The notes under the pieces were generated by a model. That model was not told the origin of the DNA, did no database searches, and saw only the letters and a list, made by a program, of their open reading frames with translations. DNA of 64,000 nt. It comes from Methylobacteriaceae bacterium. GTDB lineage: Bacteria; Pseudomonadota; Alphaproteobacteria; Rhizobiales; Beijerinckiaceae. The stretch spans positions 434,001-498,000 of the forward strand of contig JACKJC010000003.1 of NCBI GenBank assembly GCA_020638195.1. Reading direction: 5' to 3'. Both the position numbers and the translations under genes were made by a program. How positions within the stretch are numbered: the stretch's first letter is position 1; the number at the start of each line of letters is the position of its first letter. This document shows, one piece after another, positions 35,517 to 44,663 of the stretch.

Positions 35517-36122
35517 TCACATCCAGCGCCCGCGCCCGTGCTGGAAGACCAGCAGCCGCCCCTGGTGAATCGGCATGCCGCGCGTATCGGCCGGCGCGAC
35601 GCCGCCCAGCAGAACCATCAGCGCGCGCGCCACCCCGCCGTGCGCCGCGACGACGGTCGGGCCGGCGCGTTCCCCGAGGAAGGCGCGCACGCGATCCGTC
35701 AGATCAGCGTAGCTCTCCCCGTTCGGCGGGCGGTAGTTCCAGAAATTCGACTGGCGGGCGGCGGGCGCGCCGGGATAGCGCGCGGCGATTTCCGGCCAGG
35801 TCAGGTCCTGCCAGAGGCCGAAGGAAATCTCCATCAGCCGCTTGTCGCGCGTGAAATCGTCTTCCGGCAGCGCCAGCGCGCGGCGCGCCAGGGCCATGGT
35901 GTCGGAGGCGCGCGACAGGGGCGAGGCGAACCAGCCGGACACATCGCGCGAGACGCGCTCGGCGGCGAGCGCCGCGCCCAATTTGTGGCCCGCCTCGACC
36001 GCCTGCTCGCGGCCGCGCGGCGACAGAGGCGTGTCGAGCTGGCCCTGAATGCGGCCTTCGGCATTGTAGAAGGTCTCGCCGTGGCGAAAGAAGAACAGGG
36101 GCGTGGAGGCGTCGAAAGGCAT
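35517..36122 (-). CDS. histidine phosphatase (phosphoglycerate-mutase-like) family protein
   Basis: A 201-residue member of the histidine phosphatase superfamily. The catalytic FFRHGETFYNAEGRIQG (RHG motif) is near residue 13, LSPRGREQA follows, and the second catalytic histidine is in VVAAHGGVARALMV. Such proteins range from alpha-ribazole phosphatase to broad phosphatases; no cobalamin genes are near, so the substrate stays open. ATG 36122 is chosen since the further upstream residues are Arg-rich and unrelated. It lies divergent from the amidase. Confidence 0.85.
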   Translation of the reverse strand: MPFDASTPLFFFRHGETFYNAEGRIQGQLDTPLSPRGREQAVEAGHKLGAALAAERVSRDVSGWFASPLSRASDTMALARRALALPEDDFTRDKRLMEISFGLWQDLTWPEIAARYPGAPAARQSNFWNYRPPNGESYADLTDRVRAFLGERAGPTVVAAHGGVARALMVLLGGVAPADTRGMPIHQGRLLVFQHGRGRWM

Positions 36123-36274
36123 GAAATATCCCGTGCGCTGCAATCGCCTCTCACAAGCACATATGGGCCCGAACGGCAAAGCCGCGCCGCGCGGCCGCGC
36201 CCTTGCCGAAGAGGCGTGCGCCTGCCAAAACTGCTGACGGAAGGCGCGCGCCCGACGCGCCAGCAGGAACGCCC

Positions 36275-37687
36275 GTGTCAAAAGAAAACTTGATCGCGCA
36301 AAGCGCCAACGCCGTCGTCGCCAGGCTGAAAGCAGGCGAAATCACGCCGCACGACTGTCTCGACGCGCTGGAGGCGCGCATCGCCGCCGTCGACGGCAAG
36401 ATCAACGCCCTGCCGATCCTCTGTTTCGACCGCGCCCGCGCCCATGCCGATGCGCTGATGAAGAAGCCCGCCGCCGAGCGCGGCCTGCTTGCCGGAATGC
36501 CGGTGCCCATCAAGGACCTGTCCTGGGTCAAGGGCGTGCGCTCGACCTCCGGCTCGCCGCTGTTCGCGGACTTCGTTCCCGACGCCTCCGACATTGTCGT
36601 CGACAAGATCGAGGCCGAAGGCGGGATCGTCTACGCCAAGTCGAACACGCCGGAATTCGGCGCGGGCGGCAACACGTTCAACCCGGTCTTCGGCATCACC
36701 CGCAATCCCTGGGACGTCTCCCGCACCCCGGCCGGCTCCTCGGGCGGCGCGGCGGCGGCGCTGGCCTCGGGCACGGCCTGGCTGGCGCATGGCTCGGACA
36801 TGGGCGGATCCCTGCGCAATCCCGCGAGCTTCTGCGGCATCGTCGGCATGCGCCCGACGCCCGGCCGCGTCGCCTCGAATAATCGGGGTATCGTTGATCA
36901 AACGCTCGGGGTTCAGGGCCCGATGGCGCGGACGGTCGAGGATCTCGCGCTCCTGTTCGACGCCATGGCGGGCGAGGATCGCCGGGACCTGCTGTCAAAG
37001 CCGCGCCCGGCGCGGAGCTTTCTGTCGGCGGCCCGTTCGGGCTGGCTGCCGAAGCGGGTGGCCTATTCGCGCAATCTCGGCATCACACCCGTCGATCCCG
37101 AAATCGCCGAAATCACCCGCAACGCCGCGCGGCGCTTCGCGGAGGCCGGTGTGCAAGTGGAGGAGGCCTCACCCGACCTGTCCGGCGCCCATGAGTGTTT
37201 CGGCGTCTTGCGCGCCCGCAATTTTGCGACGGATAAAGGCCCACTACTCGAAATGCATCGAGACAAGTTCAAGCCCGATCTTATCTGGAATATCGAGGCG
37301 GGTCTCAAGCTGACCGCTGACGAAATCGCCCGCGCCGAGCGCCATCGGGCCGAACTCGCTCGGCGCATGGATACCTTTCTGGAGAACTATGACCTCCTGC
37401 TATGCCCTGCGACCATCGTGGCGGCCTTCCCGGTCGAGCAGCGTTACCTCACGCATTGCGATGGTTACGAATTCCCAAACTATGTGGAATGGCTTTCGAT
37501 CGCCTACGGCCCGACGCTCTGCGGCGTGCCGGCGATCTCGCTGCCGTGCGGCTTCACGCGGGAAAACCTGCCGGCCGGCCTGCAGGTGATCGCGCCGACC
37601 AATGAGGACGGCAAGGCCATCGCCGGCGCGCGGGCGCTGGAGAAGATTTTGGGGCTGGACACGCTAAAGCCGGTCGACCCGCGCTGA
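36275..37687 (+). CDS. amidase-signature hydrolase
   Basis: A 470-residue amidase. The Ser-cisSer-Lys catalytic triad is intact: K80 in MPVPIKDLSW, S155 in AGSSGGAAAALASG, and the nucleophile S179 in GSDMGGSLRNPAS. C-terminal PAISLPCGFTRENLPAGLQVIAP is typical. GTG 36275, behind AGGAAC, gives MSKENLIAQSANA and a normal length. The substrate could be an aryl or aliphatic amide; a GatA role is unlikely because no gatC or gatB is near. It converges with the extensin-like gene with no gap. Confidence 0.88.
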   Translation: MSKENLIAQSANAVVARLKAGEITPHDCLDALEARIAAVDGKINALPILCFDRARAHADALMKKPAAERGLLAGMPVPIKDLSWVKGVRSTSGSPLFADFVPDASDIVVDKIEAEGGIVYAKSNTPEFGAGGNTFNPVFGITRNPWDVSRTPAGSSGGAAAALASGTAWLAHGSDMGGSLRNPASFCGIVGMRPTPGRVASNNRGIVDQTLGVQGPMARTVEDLALLFDAMAGEDRRDLLSKPRPARSFLSAARSGWLPKRVAYSRNLGITPVDPEIAEITRNAARRFAEAGVQVEEASPDLSGAHECFGVLRARNFATDKGPLLEMHRDKFKPDLIWNIEAGLKLTADEIARAERHRAELARRMDTFLENYDLLLCPATIVAAFPVEQRYLTHCDGYEFPNYVEWLSIAYGPTLCGVPAISLPCGFTRENLPAGLQVIAPTNEDGKAIAGARALEKILGLDTLKPVDPR

Positions 37688-38443
37688 TCACTTCAGCGCC
37701 CACTGGCAGATCTTGGCCCCGCCGCGCCGCCGCGCGAGGTCCAGATGCACGTGGTCCTCGTGGTAGCCGTCCGATCCTGGCCCGAGAACGGTCGAGAAGC
37801 GCGCGCAGGCGCTCTGCCTGAGCGAGATGGCGATCGTCGGGTCGCGAGCCTTGTCGGTCACGCGCATGACGCTGCCGTCGACGAATTCGATTGCGGCGAG
37901 ATCGATCGCCGCGCCGGTCGCATGTTCGGACGGGTTCGCATCCGCTTGGCGGTTCCGGTTTCGGCAATCGTAGGCGTCGGCGGTGATCACGCGCTTGACC
38001 TTGCGCCCAAGGGACGCAGTGACCGGCGCTATGGTCTCGCGCACGAAGGCGCCGAACCGCGCCGCCAGGTCGCAGCGCATGACCGGCGCAGGCGCGATCT
38101 CGATCCGGCGCTTGTCGGGCAACAGGACCGCCTCGAGCGTGATCGGCGCCGCAATGCCGCACCCGCCTTCGCCCGATATCGCCGCATGTGGCGTGGTCAC
38201 GATACTGGCGTCCGCCAGAAGCGCCTTGCAGGCGGCGGCTGCCTCGGCGTCGGGGATCGAGCGTTCGCGAGCAGGCGGACCGGGCGCGTAGGAAAGAAGA
38301 TCGTTCGACCGGGCGGGCTGCTCCGGTCTCTTGCGGTCGAGCGCGAGAAACGGGCTCTCCATCCCCGCGCCGCCCTTGTCCTGCGCTACGGCGGCGGTGG
38401 TCTGGAGCAGGATCGCGACGAAAATGACGAATGCGCGTTCCAT
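37688..38443 (-). CDS. extensin-like family secreted protein
   Basis: A 251-residue protein with a signal peptide (MERAFVIFVAILLQTTAAVAQ). The conserved C-terminal domain shows GGCGIAAPI, a TADAYDCRNRNR motif, SEHATGAAIDLAAI, and DGYHEDHVHLDLARR. The H-x6-D and later H-x-H residues look like those of a peptidoglycan-type metallopeptidase of the extensin-like (DUF3597-type) family in alphaproteobacteria. Enzymatic activity has not, to my knowledge, been settled. Its stop adjoins the amidase stop. Confidence 0.85.
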   Translation of the reverse strand: MERAFVIFVAILLQTTAAVAQDKGGAGMESPFLALDRKRPEQPARSNDLLSYAPGPPARERSIPDAEAAAACKALLADASIVTTPHAAISGEGGCGIAAPITLEAVLLPDKRRIEIAPAPVMRCDLAARFGAFVRETIAPVTASLGRKVKRVITADAYDCRNRNRQADANPSEHATGAAIDLAAIEFVDGSVMRVTDKARDPTIAISLRQSACARFSTVLGPGSDGYHEDHVHLDLARRRGGAKICQWALK

Positions 38444-38506
38444 CGGCGGCCTCCCCGGGACATGCCCGGCGGGAACGCGCCGACGCTACGCTGGTTCCCG
38501 CTCCGG

Positions 38507-38971
38507 TCAGGCTCTCTTGATTTTCCGTGGCGAGTTCTGCGCCGCCTCGCTGGCGCGCACCAGATCGCGGGAGGCGACAAGAAGCCGTTCGAATTCGGCG
38601 AGTTCGGCTTCCGGCATGCGACCGAGCGTCTCGTCCACGAACCCCTGCTGCGCCTCGATGCCCTTCTGCGCCGCGATCCGGCCGGCGGCGGTGAGGAAAA
38701 TGGCGTGCGAGCGACGGTCGCTGGCAATGGTGCGGCGCTCCACGAGCCCGGCGGCGGCCAGCCGGTCGATCAGCCCGGAAATATTACCCTTGGTCACGTA
38801 GAGGCGCTCGGCCAGGTCCTGCTGGCTCAAGCCCTCGCGCTCGGTCAGGGTCGTGAGCACGTCGCACTGGGCGATGGACAGGCCAACGGCTTTCAGGCGG
38901 TTGGTGACCGCCAGTCGAATTCTCGTCTCGAGCCGGACGAACCGGAACCAGACCCGGGATGCGTCAGTCAA
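38507..38971 (-). CDS. MarR-family transcriptional regulator
   Basis: A 154-residue MarR regulator. The winged helix-turn-helix is LSQQDLAERLYVTKGNISGLIDRLAAAGLVERR with the wing DRRSHAIFLT. The start is taken as TTG 38971, preceded by GGAGCGG; this fits the usual MarR N-terminus (TDASRVWFRFVRLETRI) better than the ATG further upstream, whose product would carry a 40-residue nonfamily tail. It is divergent from an acyl-CoA ligase gene, which it most likely controls. Confidence 0.85.
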   Translation of the reverse strand: MTDASRVWFRFVRLETRIRLAVTNRLKAVGLSIAQCDVLTTLTEREGLSQQDLAERLYVTKGNISGLIDRLAAAGLVERRTIASDRRSHAIFLTAAGRIAAQKGIEAQQGFVDETLGRMPEAELAEFERLLVASRDLVRASEAAQNSPRKIKRA

Positions 38972-39143
38972 TTTGTGGCCGCTCCAGCGATTCCCCTGCT
39001 GCGAGGCTAGATATTTGCTCGGGCCTCGGCAAGACAGCCTTTCGCCGCGCCTTGCAGCTTGGATTTTGCCAGCCCGCTCTTGTAGAAGCATCTGACAGCC
39101 GCCGCGCGCCACGCGCCGGCCGCCCCAGGAACACGTCGGGAGG
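38972..39143. promoter_or_regulatory. divergent promoter region, MarR / acyl-CoA ligase
   Basis: These 172 bases separate the two divergent genes and must hold both promoters and, by analogy with other MarR pairs, a palindromic operator. I see no convincing long palindrome by eye. A GGGAGG ribosome site at 39138-39143 serves the ligase. Confidence 0.5.
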
Positions 39144-39149
39144 ATGACG

Positions 39150-40775
39150 ATGCTCGGTTTGATGCAGGACTGGCCGCTACTGCTTTACAAGATCATCGAT
39201 CACGCGGCCCAGCAGTTCGGCGACCGGGAGGTCGTGACGCGTTCGATCGAGGGGCCGATCCACCGCACCAATTACCGTGAGGTCCGTGATCGCGCCCTGC
39301 GGGTCGCCCAGCGCCTCGAAAAGGACGGGATCAAGCTCGGCGACCGCGTCGCCACGCTCGCCTGGAACACCTGGCGGCACCTGGAAGCCTGGTACGGCAT
39401 CACCGGCGTCGGCGCCGTCTATCACACCGTCAATCCGCGCCTGTTCCCCGAGCAGATCGCCTGGATCGTCAATCACGCGCAGGACCGCGCGATGCTGCTC
39501 GACCTCACCTTCGTGCCGCTGATGGAGGCCGTGCAGGACAAGTGCCCGTCGATCGAGCGCTACGTGATCCTGACCGACAAGGCGCACATGCCCGCCACCA
39601 AGCTGAAGAATGCGATCGCCTACGAGGAGTGGATCGCCGAAGTCGACGGCGACTTCGCCTGGAAGGACTTCGACGAGAACACGGCCGCCGGCCTCTGCTA
39701 CACCTCCGGCACCACCGGCGATCCCAAGGGCGTGCTCTATTCGCATCGCTCCAACGTGCTGCATGCGCTGCAGGGTTGCATGAAGGATACGCTATCGGTG
39801 TCGGCGCAGGATTCGATCCTGCCTATCGTGCCGATGTTCCACGCCAACGCCTGGTCGCTCGCCTTCTCCGTGCCGCTCGCCGGCGCGAAATTCGTCCTGC
39901 CCGGCGCCAAGCTCGACGGCGCCTCGGTCTATGAATTGCTGGAGACCGAGGGGGTCACGCTGTCCGCCGCCGTGCCGACCGTGTGGCTGATGCTGATGCA
40001 GCACATGCAGGCCAACAAGGTCGAGCTGCACACGCTCAACCGCGTCGTGATCGGCGGTTCGGCTTGCCCGCCCTCGATGATCGAGTTCTTCGAGGAGCGC
40101 GGCGTGACCGTCAATCACGCCTGGGGTATGACCGAAATGAGCCCGATCGGCACGATCGGCGCGATCAAGCCGCAGCTCGCCGCTCTGAAAGGCAAGGACC
40201 TCATGGCCATAAAAGCCAAGCAGGGCCACGCCATCTTCGCGGTGGAAATGAAGATCACCGACGACGAGAACAACCGCCTGCCGTGGGACGGCGTGAAGTT
40301 CGGCCGCCTGAAGGTCAAGGGCCCGGCGATCGCGCGCCGTTATTTCAAGCGGGAGGACGAGGAAATCCTCGACGAGGAGGGCTTCTTCGATACGGGCGAC
40401 GTCGCCACGATCGACCCGAACGGCTACATGCAGATCACCGACCGCGCCAAGGACGTGATCAAGTCCGGCGGCGAGTGGATTTCCTCGATCGATCTCGAAA
40501 ATCTCGCGGTCGGCCATCCCGATGTCGCGGAGGCCGCCGTCATCGGCGTCGTGCATCCCAAGTGGGACGAGCGCCCGCTGCTGGTCATCGTGCCGAAGGA
40601 AGGCAAGGAGATTGATCGCGACGCCATGCTGAAATTCATGGACGGCAAGATCGCCAAGTGGTGGATGCCCGACGACGTGCAGTTCGTGCGCGAAATCCCG
40701 CACACCGCGACCGGCAAGATCAACAAGCTGAAGCTGCGCGAAGAGTTCAAGGACTACAAGCTGCCGTCGGCGTAG
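39150..40775 (+). CDS. acyl-CoA ligase (fatty-acid / DmdB-like)
   Basis: A 541-residue AMP-forming ligase that activates a carboxylic acid to its CoA thioester. The AMP-binding motif is YTSGTTGDPKGVLYSHRS, the second motif HAWGMTEMSPIGT, the hinge DTGDVATIDPNGYMQITDRAKDVIKSGGEWIS, and the catalytic lysine is in TATGKINKLKLRE. The N-terminus MLGLMQDWPLLLYKIIDHAA is like medium-chain and methylthiopropionate (DmdB-type) ligases. ATG 39150 has ideal spacing from GGGAGG; ATG 39144 touches it directly. The substrate is unproven. Control by the divergent MarR is likely. Confidence 0.9.
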   Translation: MLGLMQDWPLLLYKIIDHAAQQFGDREVVTRSIEGPIHRTNYREVRDRALRVAQRLEKDGIKLGDRVATLAWNTWRHLEAWYGITGVGAVYHTVNPRLFPEQIAWIVNHAQDRAMLLDLTFVPLMEAVQDKCPSIERYVILTDKAHMPATKLKNAIAYEEWIAEVDGDFAWKDFDENTAAGLCYTSGTTGDPKGVLYSHRSNVLHALQGCMKDTLSVSAQDSILPIVPMFHANAWSLAFSVPLAGAKFVLPGAKLDGASVYELLETEGVTLSAAVPTVWLMLMQHMQANKVELHTLNRVVIGGSACPPSMIEFFEERGVTVNHAWGMTEMSPIGTIGAIKPQLAALKGKDLMAIKAKQGHAIFAVEMKITDDENNRLPWDGVKFGRLKVKGPAIARRYFKREDEEILDEEGFFDTGDVATIDPNGYMQITDRAKDVIKSGGEWISSIDLENLAVGHPDVAEAAVIGVVHPKWDERPLLVIVPKEGKEIDRDAMLKFMDGKIAKWWMPDDVQFVREIPHTATGKINKLKLREEFKDYKLPSA

Positions 40776-40784
40776 AGAGACGCG

Positions 40785-41561
40785 ATGCGCCGCCTGATCG
40801 TCGAGGAGCCACAGTCGCAGGCTGCTGTCTGGAGCCTGCGGCTGGCGGTCTTCGCGCTAGCGGTTGCGGCCGTTGCTGTCGCCGTCACGCGGTTTCAGCT
40901 CGTCGACGTGCCGGCGGGGCTGGCCGTCTTCGGCTCGGCCATCCTGATCGCCTGCATGTCGCTCCTTCTCGCGGGCACCGCGGCGGTGGTCATCTGGCGA
41001 ACGGGCCGGCGTGGCCTGTCCCATGCGCTCGGCGGCGTCGCGCTGGCGGTCGCGCTTCTGGCGTTTCCCGGCTATCTCGCGTTCCAGTCGCTGCGCCTGC
41101 CCGTGCTGAACGACATTTCCACCGACATATCGGATCCACCGCAATTCTCGCTGTCGCGGCGCGCGACCGAAGCGCGCGGCGGGCGCAATCCGCGCGCGCG
41201 CGCCTTGGCCGAGCGGCAGGCGCAGCGGGCCGCCTATCCCGGCGTGCAGCCGATTCTGCTCGAACTCGAAGGCGACGAAGCCTATCAACTCGTGCTGAAG
41301 GCCATTCAGGCGCTCGGCTGGAAGATCGTCGACCAGTCGGCGCCGGGCGGCCGCGCCGGTCTCGGTCACATCGACGCCGTCGCGCGCACGCTCATCATGG
41401 GCTTCCCCGACGACATCACCATTCGCATCCAGCCGCTCGCGGGCCAGACCAAGCTCGATGTACGCTCGGCATCGCGCTATGGACGCAACGATTTCGGCGT
41501 CAATGCGCGCCGCATCGAACGTTTTGCGGAGGAGCTGCAGACGCAGCTGGACGCCAAATGA
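40785..41561 (+). CDS. DUF1499 membrane-anchored protein
   Basis: A 258-residue protein with three hydrophobic segments in the first 105 residues, then a soluble DUF1499 domain: YQLVLKAIQALGWKIVDQS, AVARTLIMGFPDDITIRI, and VDVRSASRYGRNDFGVNARRI-type ending (here LDVRSASRYGRNDFG). DUF1499 proteins are common in proteobacteria and of unknown function. It starts 9 bases after the ligase gene and its end overlaps the next gene by ATGA, so the three may be cotranscribed. Confidence 0.87.
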   Translation: MRRLIVEEPQSQAAVWSLRLAVFALAVAAVAVAVTRFQLVDVPAGLAVFGSAILIACMSLLLAGTAAVVIWRTGRRGLSHALGGVALAVALLAFPGYLAFQSLRLPVLNDISTDISDPPQFSLSRRATEARGGRNPRARALAERQAQRAAYPGVQPILLELEGDEAYQLVLKAIQALGWKIVDQSAPGGRAGLGHIDAVARTLIMGFPDDITIRIQPLAGQTKLDVRSASRYGRNDFGVNARRIERFAEELQTQLDAK

Positions 41562-41944
41562 TCTTACGAATTCTGACGTTCGTTTTCGCGCTGTGGGCGA
41601 TGGCCGGGGCCGCGCGCGCCGACGATGCCGCCTTTCGCGCCTGTGTCGACAAGGCCGGCGCCGACGAGGCGGCGCTCATGCGCTGCAGCGACGAGCGCGT
41701 GGCGCGCGCCAATGCGGCGCTGGATGTCGCCTGGAAGGCGGCGCTGACTGACATGCCCGGCGAAGCGGCCAGGAAGGCGCTTGTCGAGGAACAGGCCGCA
41801 TGGGCCGCCTTCCGCGACAAATCCTGTCTCTCGCATTTGTCGAGCGATTTCCCGCGCAATGTCGGCGCGGTCAGTTTCGCCGTCTGCCGCGCCGACGTGA
41901 TCGCGCTGCGCACGAAATACTTGAAGTTCCTGACCGACAATTGA
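41558..41944 (+). CDS. LprI/DUF1311-like secreted protein
   Basis: A 128-residue protein with a signal peptide (MILRILTFVFALWAMAGAARA). The mature domain has the LprI-type cysteine pattern: FRACVDKAGADEAALMRCSDERVARANAALD, AAWAAFRDKSC and VSFAVCRADV. Proteins of this family inhibit lysozyme in some bacteria, so an envelope-protective function is possible. It overlaps the DUF1499 gene by four bases and is followed by a CaCA exchanger gene. Confidence 0.82.
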   Translation: MILRILTFVFALWAMAGAARADDAAFRACVDKAGADEAALMRCSDERVARANAALDVAWKAALTDMPGEAARKALVEEQAAWAAFRDKSCLSHLSSDFPRNVGAVSFAVCRADVIALRTKYLKFLTDN

Positions 41945-42017
41945 GCCGCGATTGTCACGGGCGATGGCGGTTGGGACGCTGGCGGGAACGATTCCTGCCC
42001 AGCGTTGTTCGCAATCG

Positions 42018-43034
42018 ATGTCCATGCAATTTGCTTTCGTGCTGGCGCCCATATGTCTGGCGGCGATTGTCGGCGGCAGCGTGTGGCTTGCGTCGGAACT
42101 CGAAGAACTGGACCGCGTCTATCTCCTTCTTCCCGGGCTTCTCGGCCTGATCACGGCGCTTGGAGCCGACTCGCCCGAAATCTCCTCCGCGCTGACCGCG
42201 ATCGTGGGCGGCGAGAATGAGGTCGGAGCCGGAATTGTGCTCGGCTCGAACCTTTTCAATCTTGCCGCGCTCATTGGCGTGAGCGCGCTCGTGGCCGGAC
42301 CGGTCGCGACGCCCAGGCGCGTTTTCGCATTCGGCGGCGCTGTTTCGTTGGTTGAGACTGCGCTTGCCGCCTGCGTCCTCCTCAAGATATTGACCCCAAT
42401 CGTCGGCGCGCTCGCAATCGCGATTGTTTTCGCGATCTACGCCATCGTTCTGTCGGTGCGGCCAGAAACGGCTGGACGCCTGCCCTTTCCTGAGCGAGTT
42501 GCAAATGGCGTGGTCGCGTTGCTGAAGAGCGCGCACGTCGATGTCGCTCGAAGAGCCGGCCGAGGCGATGACGAAAAAGAGGACGCAAGCGCCGGCTTTT
42601 CGCTCGCGTTGCGGACTGCGCTCGCGCTCGGTCTCGTCGTGGCGGGCAGCTATGGCGTAGTGCATTCAACGCTGCGGATCGGCGCTGCGCTGGATGTGAA
42701 GAAGGAACTGGTCGGATCGCTCGTTCTGGCATGCCTGACTGGCATCCCCAATCTCTACACCGCGCTGCGTCTCGCCTTGAAGGGCAAGGGCGCCGCGGTC
42801 GTCAGCGAGGCCCTGAACAGCAACACGATCAACATTCTCGTCGGTATCGCGCTGCCTACGCTGATATTCGGCGCATCGGCCAAGCCCGTGGCCGTGCTCG
42901 AAATGTGGTGGCTCCTCGGTGTGACCGGCGTCGTTCTTGCGCTCGGCCTCATGTCGAGCGGCTTCACGCGGCTCGGCGGCGGCGCGGTCATTGCGGTCTA
43001 TTTCGGCTTTGTGGTCTGGCGCGTCCTGGTTTGA
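42018..43034 (+). CDS. sodium/calcium-exchanger (CaCA) family membrane protein
   Basis: A 338-residue polytopic protein. Both alpha-repeats of the cation/Ca2+ antiporter family are visible: GADSPEISSALTAIVGGENE with GSNLFNLAALIGV in the first half, and CLTGIPNLYTALRLALKG with EALNSNTINILVG in the second. The central loop is charged (RRAGRGDDEKEDAS). The start at ATG 42018 is tentative; TTG 41952 and ATG 41964 are in the same frame. The transported ion could be Ca2+ or another cation. Confidence 0.85.
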   Translation: MSMQFAFVLAPICLAAIVGGSVWLASELEELDRVYLLLPGLLGLITALGADSPEISSALTAIVGGENEVGAGIVLGSNLFNLAALIGVSALVAGPVATPRRVFAFGGAVSLVETALAACVLLKILTPIVGALAIAIVFAIYAIVLSVRPETAGRLPFPERVANGVVALLKSAHVDVARRAGRGDDEKEDASAGFSLALRTALALGLVVAGSYGVVHSTLRIGAALDVKKELVGSLVLACLTGIPNLYTALRLALKGKGAAVVSEALNSNTINILVGIALPTLIFGASAKPVAVLEMWWLLGVTGVVLALGLMSSGFTRLGGGAVIAVYFGFVVWRVLV

Positions 43035-43040
43035 CCGACG

Positions 43041-43952
43041 CTATCGAGCGAGGCGGTACCGCCCCCTGGTCGTGATCGGCCCCTCCGCGATGGCGACGCC
43101 GCGTGTGACCAGATCCTCGATATGCGCGAGAACGCTGAGCGCCGCCGCGTTGACGAGGCGCGGGTCGAGCCCGTCGTAGATGCGCGCGACCATGTCGGGG
43201 ATCGTCTCGTCGCCGGCGGTCAGCCGCCTCACGATCGCTGCCTCGCGCTGACGGCGGTGCGCGGCGAGCGCGCGCATGTAGCGCTGAGGCTCTGTCACCG
43301 GTCCGCCATGACCGGGCCAGAGCGTGGAATCTTCGCGGGCGCGAAGTTTGTCGAGCGAATTCATGTAGTCCGTCATATTGCCGTCCGGCGGCGCGACGAT
43401 GGAGGTCGACCAGGCCATCACGTGATCGGCCGAAAAGACGGAGCGCTCCTGCGGCAGGGCGAAGGCGAGATGATTGCTCGCATGCCCCGGCGTCTCGATG
43501 GCGGCGAGCGTGAAACCGTCGCCTTCGATCTTGTCGCCGTCCTTCATCACGCGCGCGGGCTTGTAGGAAAGATCGTGCGCGGAATCGAGGCCGCTTTCGG
43601 GGCCTTCCTTCGGGACGAACGGCGCGCAGCCGACGATCTGTGCGCCTGTGCGCTCCGCCAGCAGCGCCGCGCCCGGCGAGTGATCCTTGTGTGTGTGCGA
43701 AACGACGATCCAGGCGATGCGTTCGCCCTTCAGCGTGTCTATGATCGCCTGCGTATGCGCCTCGTTCTCACGTCCGGGATCGATCACCGCGACATCGCCA
43801 CGCCCGACGATATAGGTGCAGGTGCCGGTGAAGGTGAAAGGCCCGGGATTGTTCTCCACGAGACGCCGCACCAGCGGCGTGATCTGCTGCACCTCGTCCG
43901 GCTTCACGTCGAAGGCGGTGGAATGGACAAGCTTGTCGTCGGCGTCGGTCAT
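43041..43952 (-). CDS. MBL-fold metallohydrolase (LACTB2-like)
   Basis: A 303-residue metallo-beta-lactamase-fold hydrolase. The metal site is complete: HTHKDHSPGA (H-x-H-x-D-H), ETPGHASNHLAF, SADHVM, and WPGHGGPV. A C-terminal winged-helix-like segment (AHRRQREAAIVRRL ... DPRLVNAAALSVLAHIEDLVTRG) follows, as in LACTB2-type proteins. Substrates include RNA or thioesters in relatives; not known here. ATG 43952 (MTDADDKLVHS) is the start. It converges with the CaCA gene. Confidence 0.88.
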   Translation of the reverse strand: MTDADDKLVHSTAFDVKPDEVQQITPLVRRLVENNPGPFTFTGTCTYIVGRGDVAVIDPGRENEAHTQAIIDTLKGERIAWIVVSHTHKDHSPGAALLAERTGAQIVGCAPFVPKEGPESGLDSAHDLSYKPARVMKDGDKIEGDGFTLAAIETPGHASNHLAFALPQERSVFSADHVMAWSTSIVAPPDGNMTDYMNSLDKLRAREDSTLWPGHGGPVTEPQRYMRALAAHRRQREAAIVRRLTAGDETIPDMVARIYDGLDPRLVNAAALSVLAHIEDLVTRGVAIAEGPITTRGRYRLAR

Positions 43953-44120
43953 GGCGTTTCCGTTCGGTCGTTGCGGCGAGCATCCGGGTTGGGGGGGCAA
44001 TGTCAACGTCTATCCCGTCATGCCTCGGTGCGCTCCGAGACATTGGTCTCGGCCAATGGCCCGCGAAGGTTTGCGTATCGCCAGGGCGGCGTCGCGAAGG
44101 ATATACGCGGGGCCGGCGGA

Positions 44121-44558
44121 TCAGAGGATCGAGACGCCGAGACGTTTCACCTTCATGAAGTAGAGCGCGAACAATCCGACGAAGACGACATCGCCGAGAA
44201 TGACGAAAATGGCGAAGTCGGAGGTCCAGCCGCTACGATACATATAAAGGAGGTTGAGAGCGAAGAGCGCTTTGCCCACGCCGCCCATCAGGACAATTCC
44301 GGTATGGCGTAACAAATCGTGCGCAACGATCAGGAAGCCGAAGCCGTAGAGAAAGGCGGTGCCCCACGCGCCGCGATAGACGGCGACCATCACCGGATCG
44401 GCGAGCTCGCGGCCGAACTCCCGGGAGAACATCGCTGAAGCATCCGTGAGCCCCGGCAGTGCGCCCGCGAAGTTCCAGAGCGCCGCCACCAGAAAGAGGC
44501 TTCTGAAGAAGAGGAGATCGAACCGCGTCAGGCTGTCCTTATGTTGCGACGGTTCCAT
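44121..44558 (-). CDS. small four-helix membrane protein
   Basis: A 145-residue protein with four predicted membrane helices (FRSLFLVAALWNFAGALPG, AWGTAFLYGFGFLIVAH, TGIVLMGGVGKALFALNLLY, FAIFVILGDVVFVGLFALYF). I recognise no named family. It stands divergent from a TetR regulator across an AT-rich gap, so it is probably the regulator's target. The start is ATG 44558 (MEPSQHKDSL). Confidence 0.72.
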   Translation of the reverse strand: MEPSQHKDSLTRFDLLFFRSLFLVAALWNFAGALPGLTDASAMFSREFGRELADPVMVAVYRGAWGTAFLYGFGFLIVAHDLLRHTGIVLMGGVGKALFALNLLYMYRSGWTSDFAIFVILGDVVFVGLFALYFMKVKRLGVSIL

Positions 44559-44587
44559 GGCGCGTCTCCACTCAACCCGCTCGTCAA

Positions 44588-44613
44588 ATAAAATATATCG
44601 CGTTATAAAATAT
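44588..44613. promoter_or_regulatory. AT-rich direct repeat in the TetR / membrane-protein intergenic region
   Basis: ATAAAATAT occurs at 44588-44596 and again at 44605-44613, 17 bases apart, inside an otherwise GC-rich genome. The repeats could hold the -10 boxes of the divergent promoters or be the TetR-family operator. The element lies between the starts at 44558 and 44664. Confidence 0.5.
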
Positions 44614-44663
44614 TGAGCGGGTATGTCAATTTTGACCCAGAAGGCGCCTGGAGGATGATGCCG

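Noticed and set aside
36275..37687. GatA subunit of the Glu-tRNA amidotransferase
   Set aside because: No gatB or gatC is adjacent and the sequence fits general amidases better; a second amidase also exists in the window.
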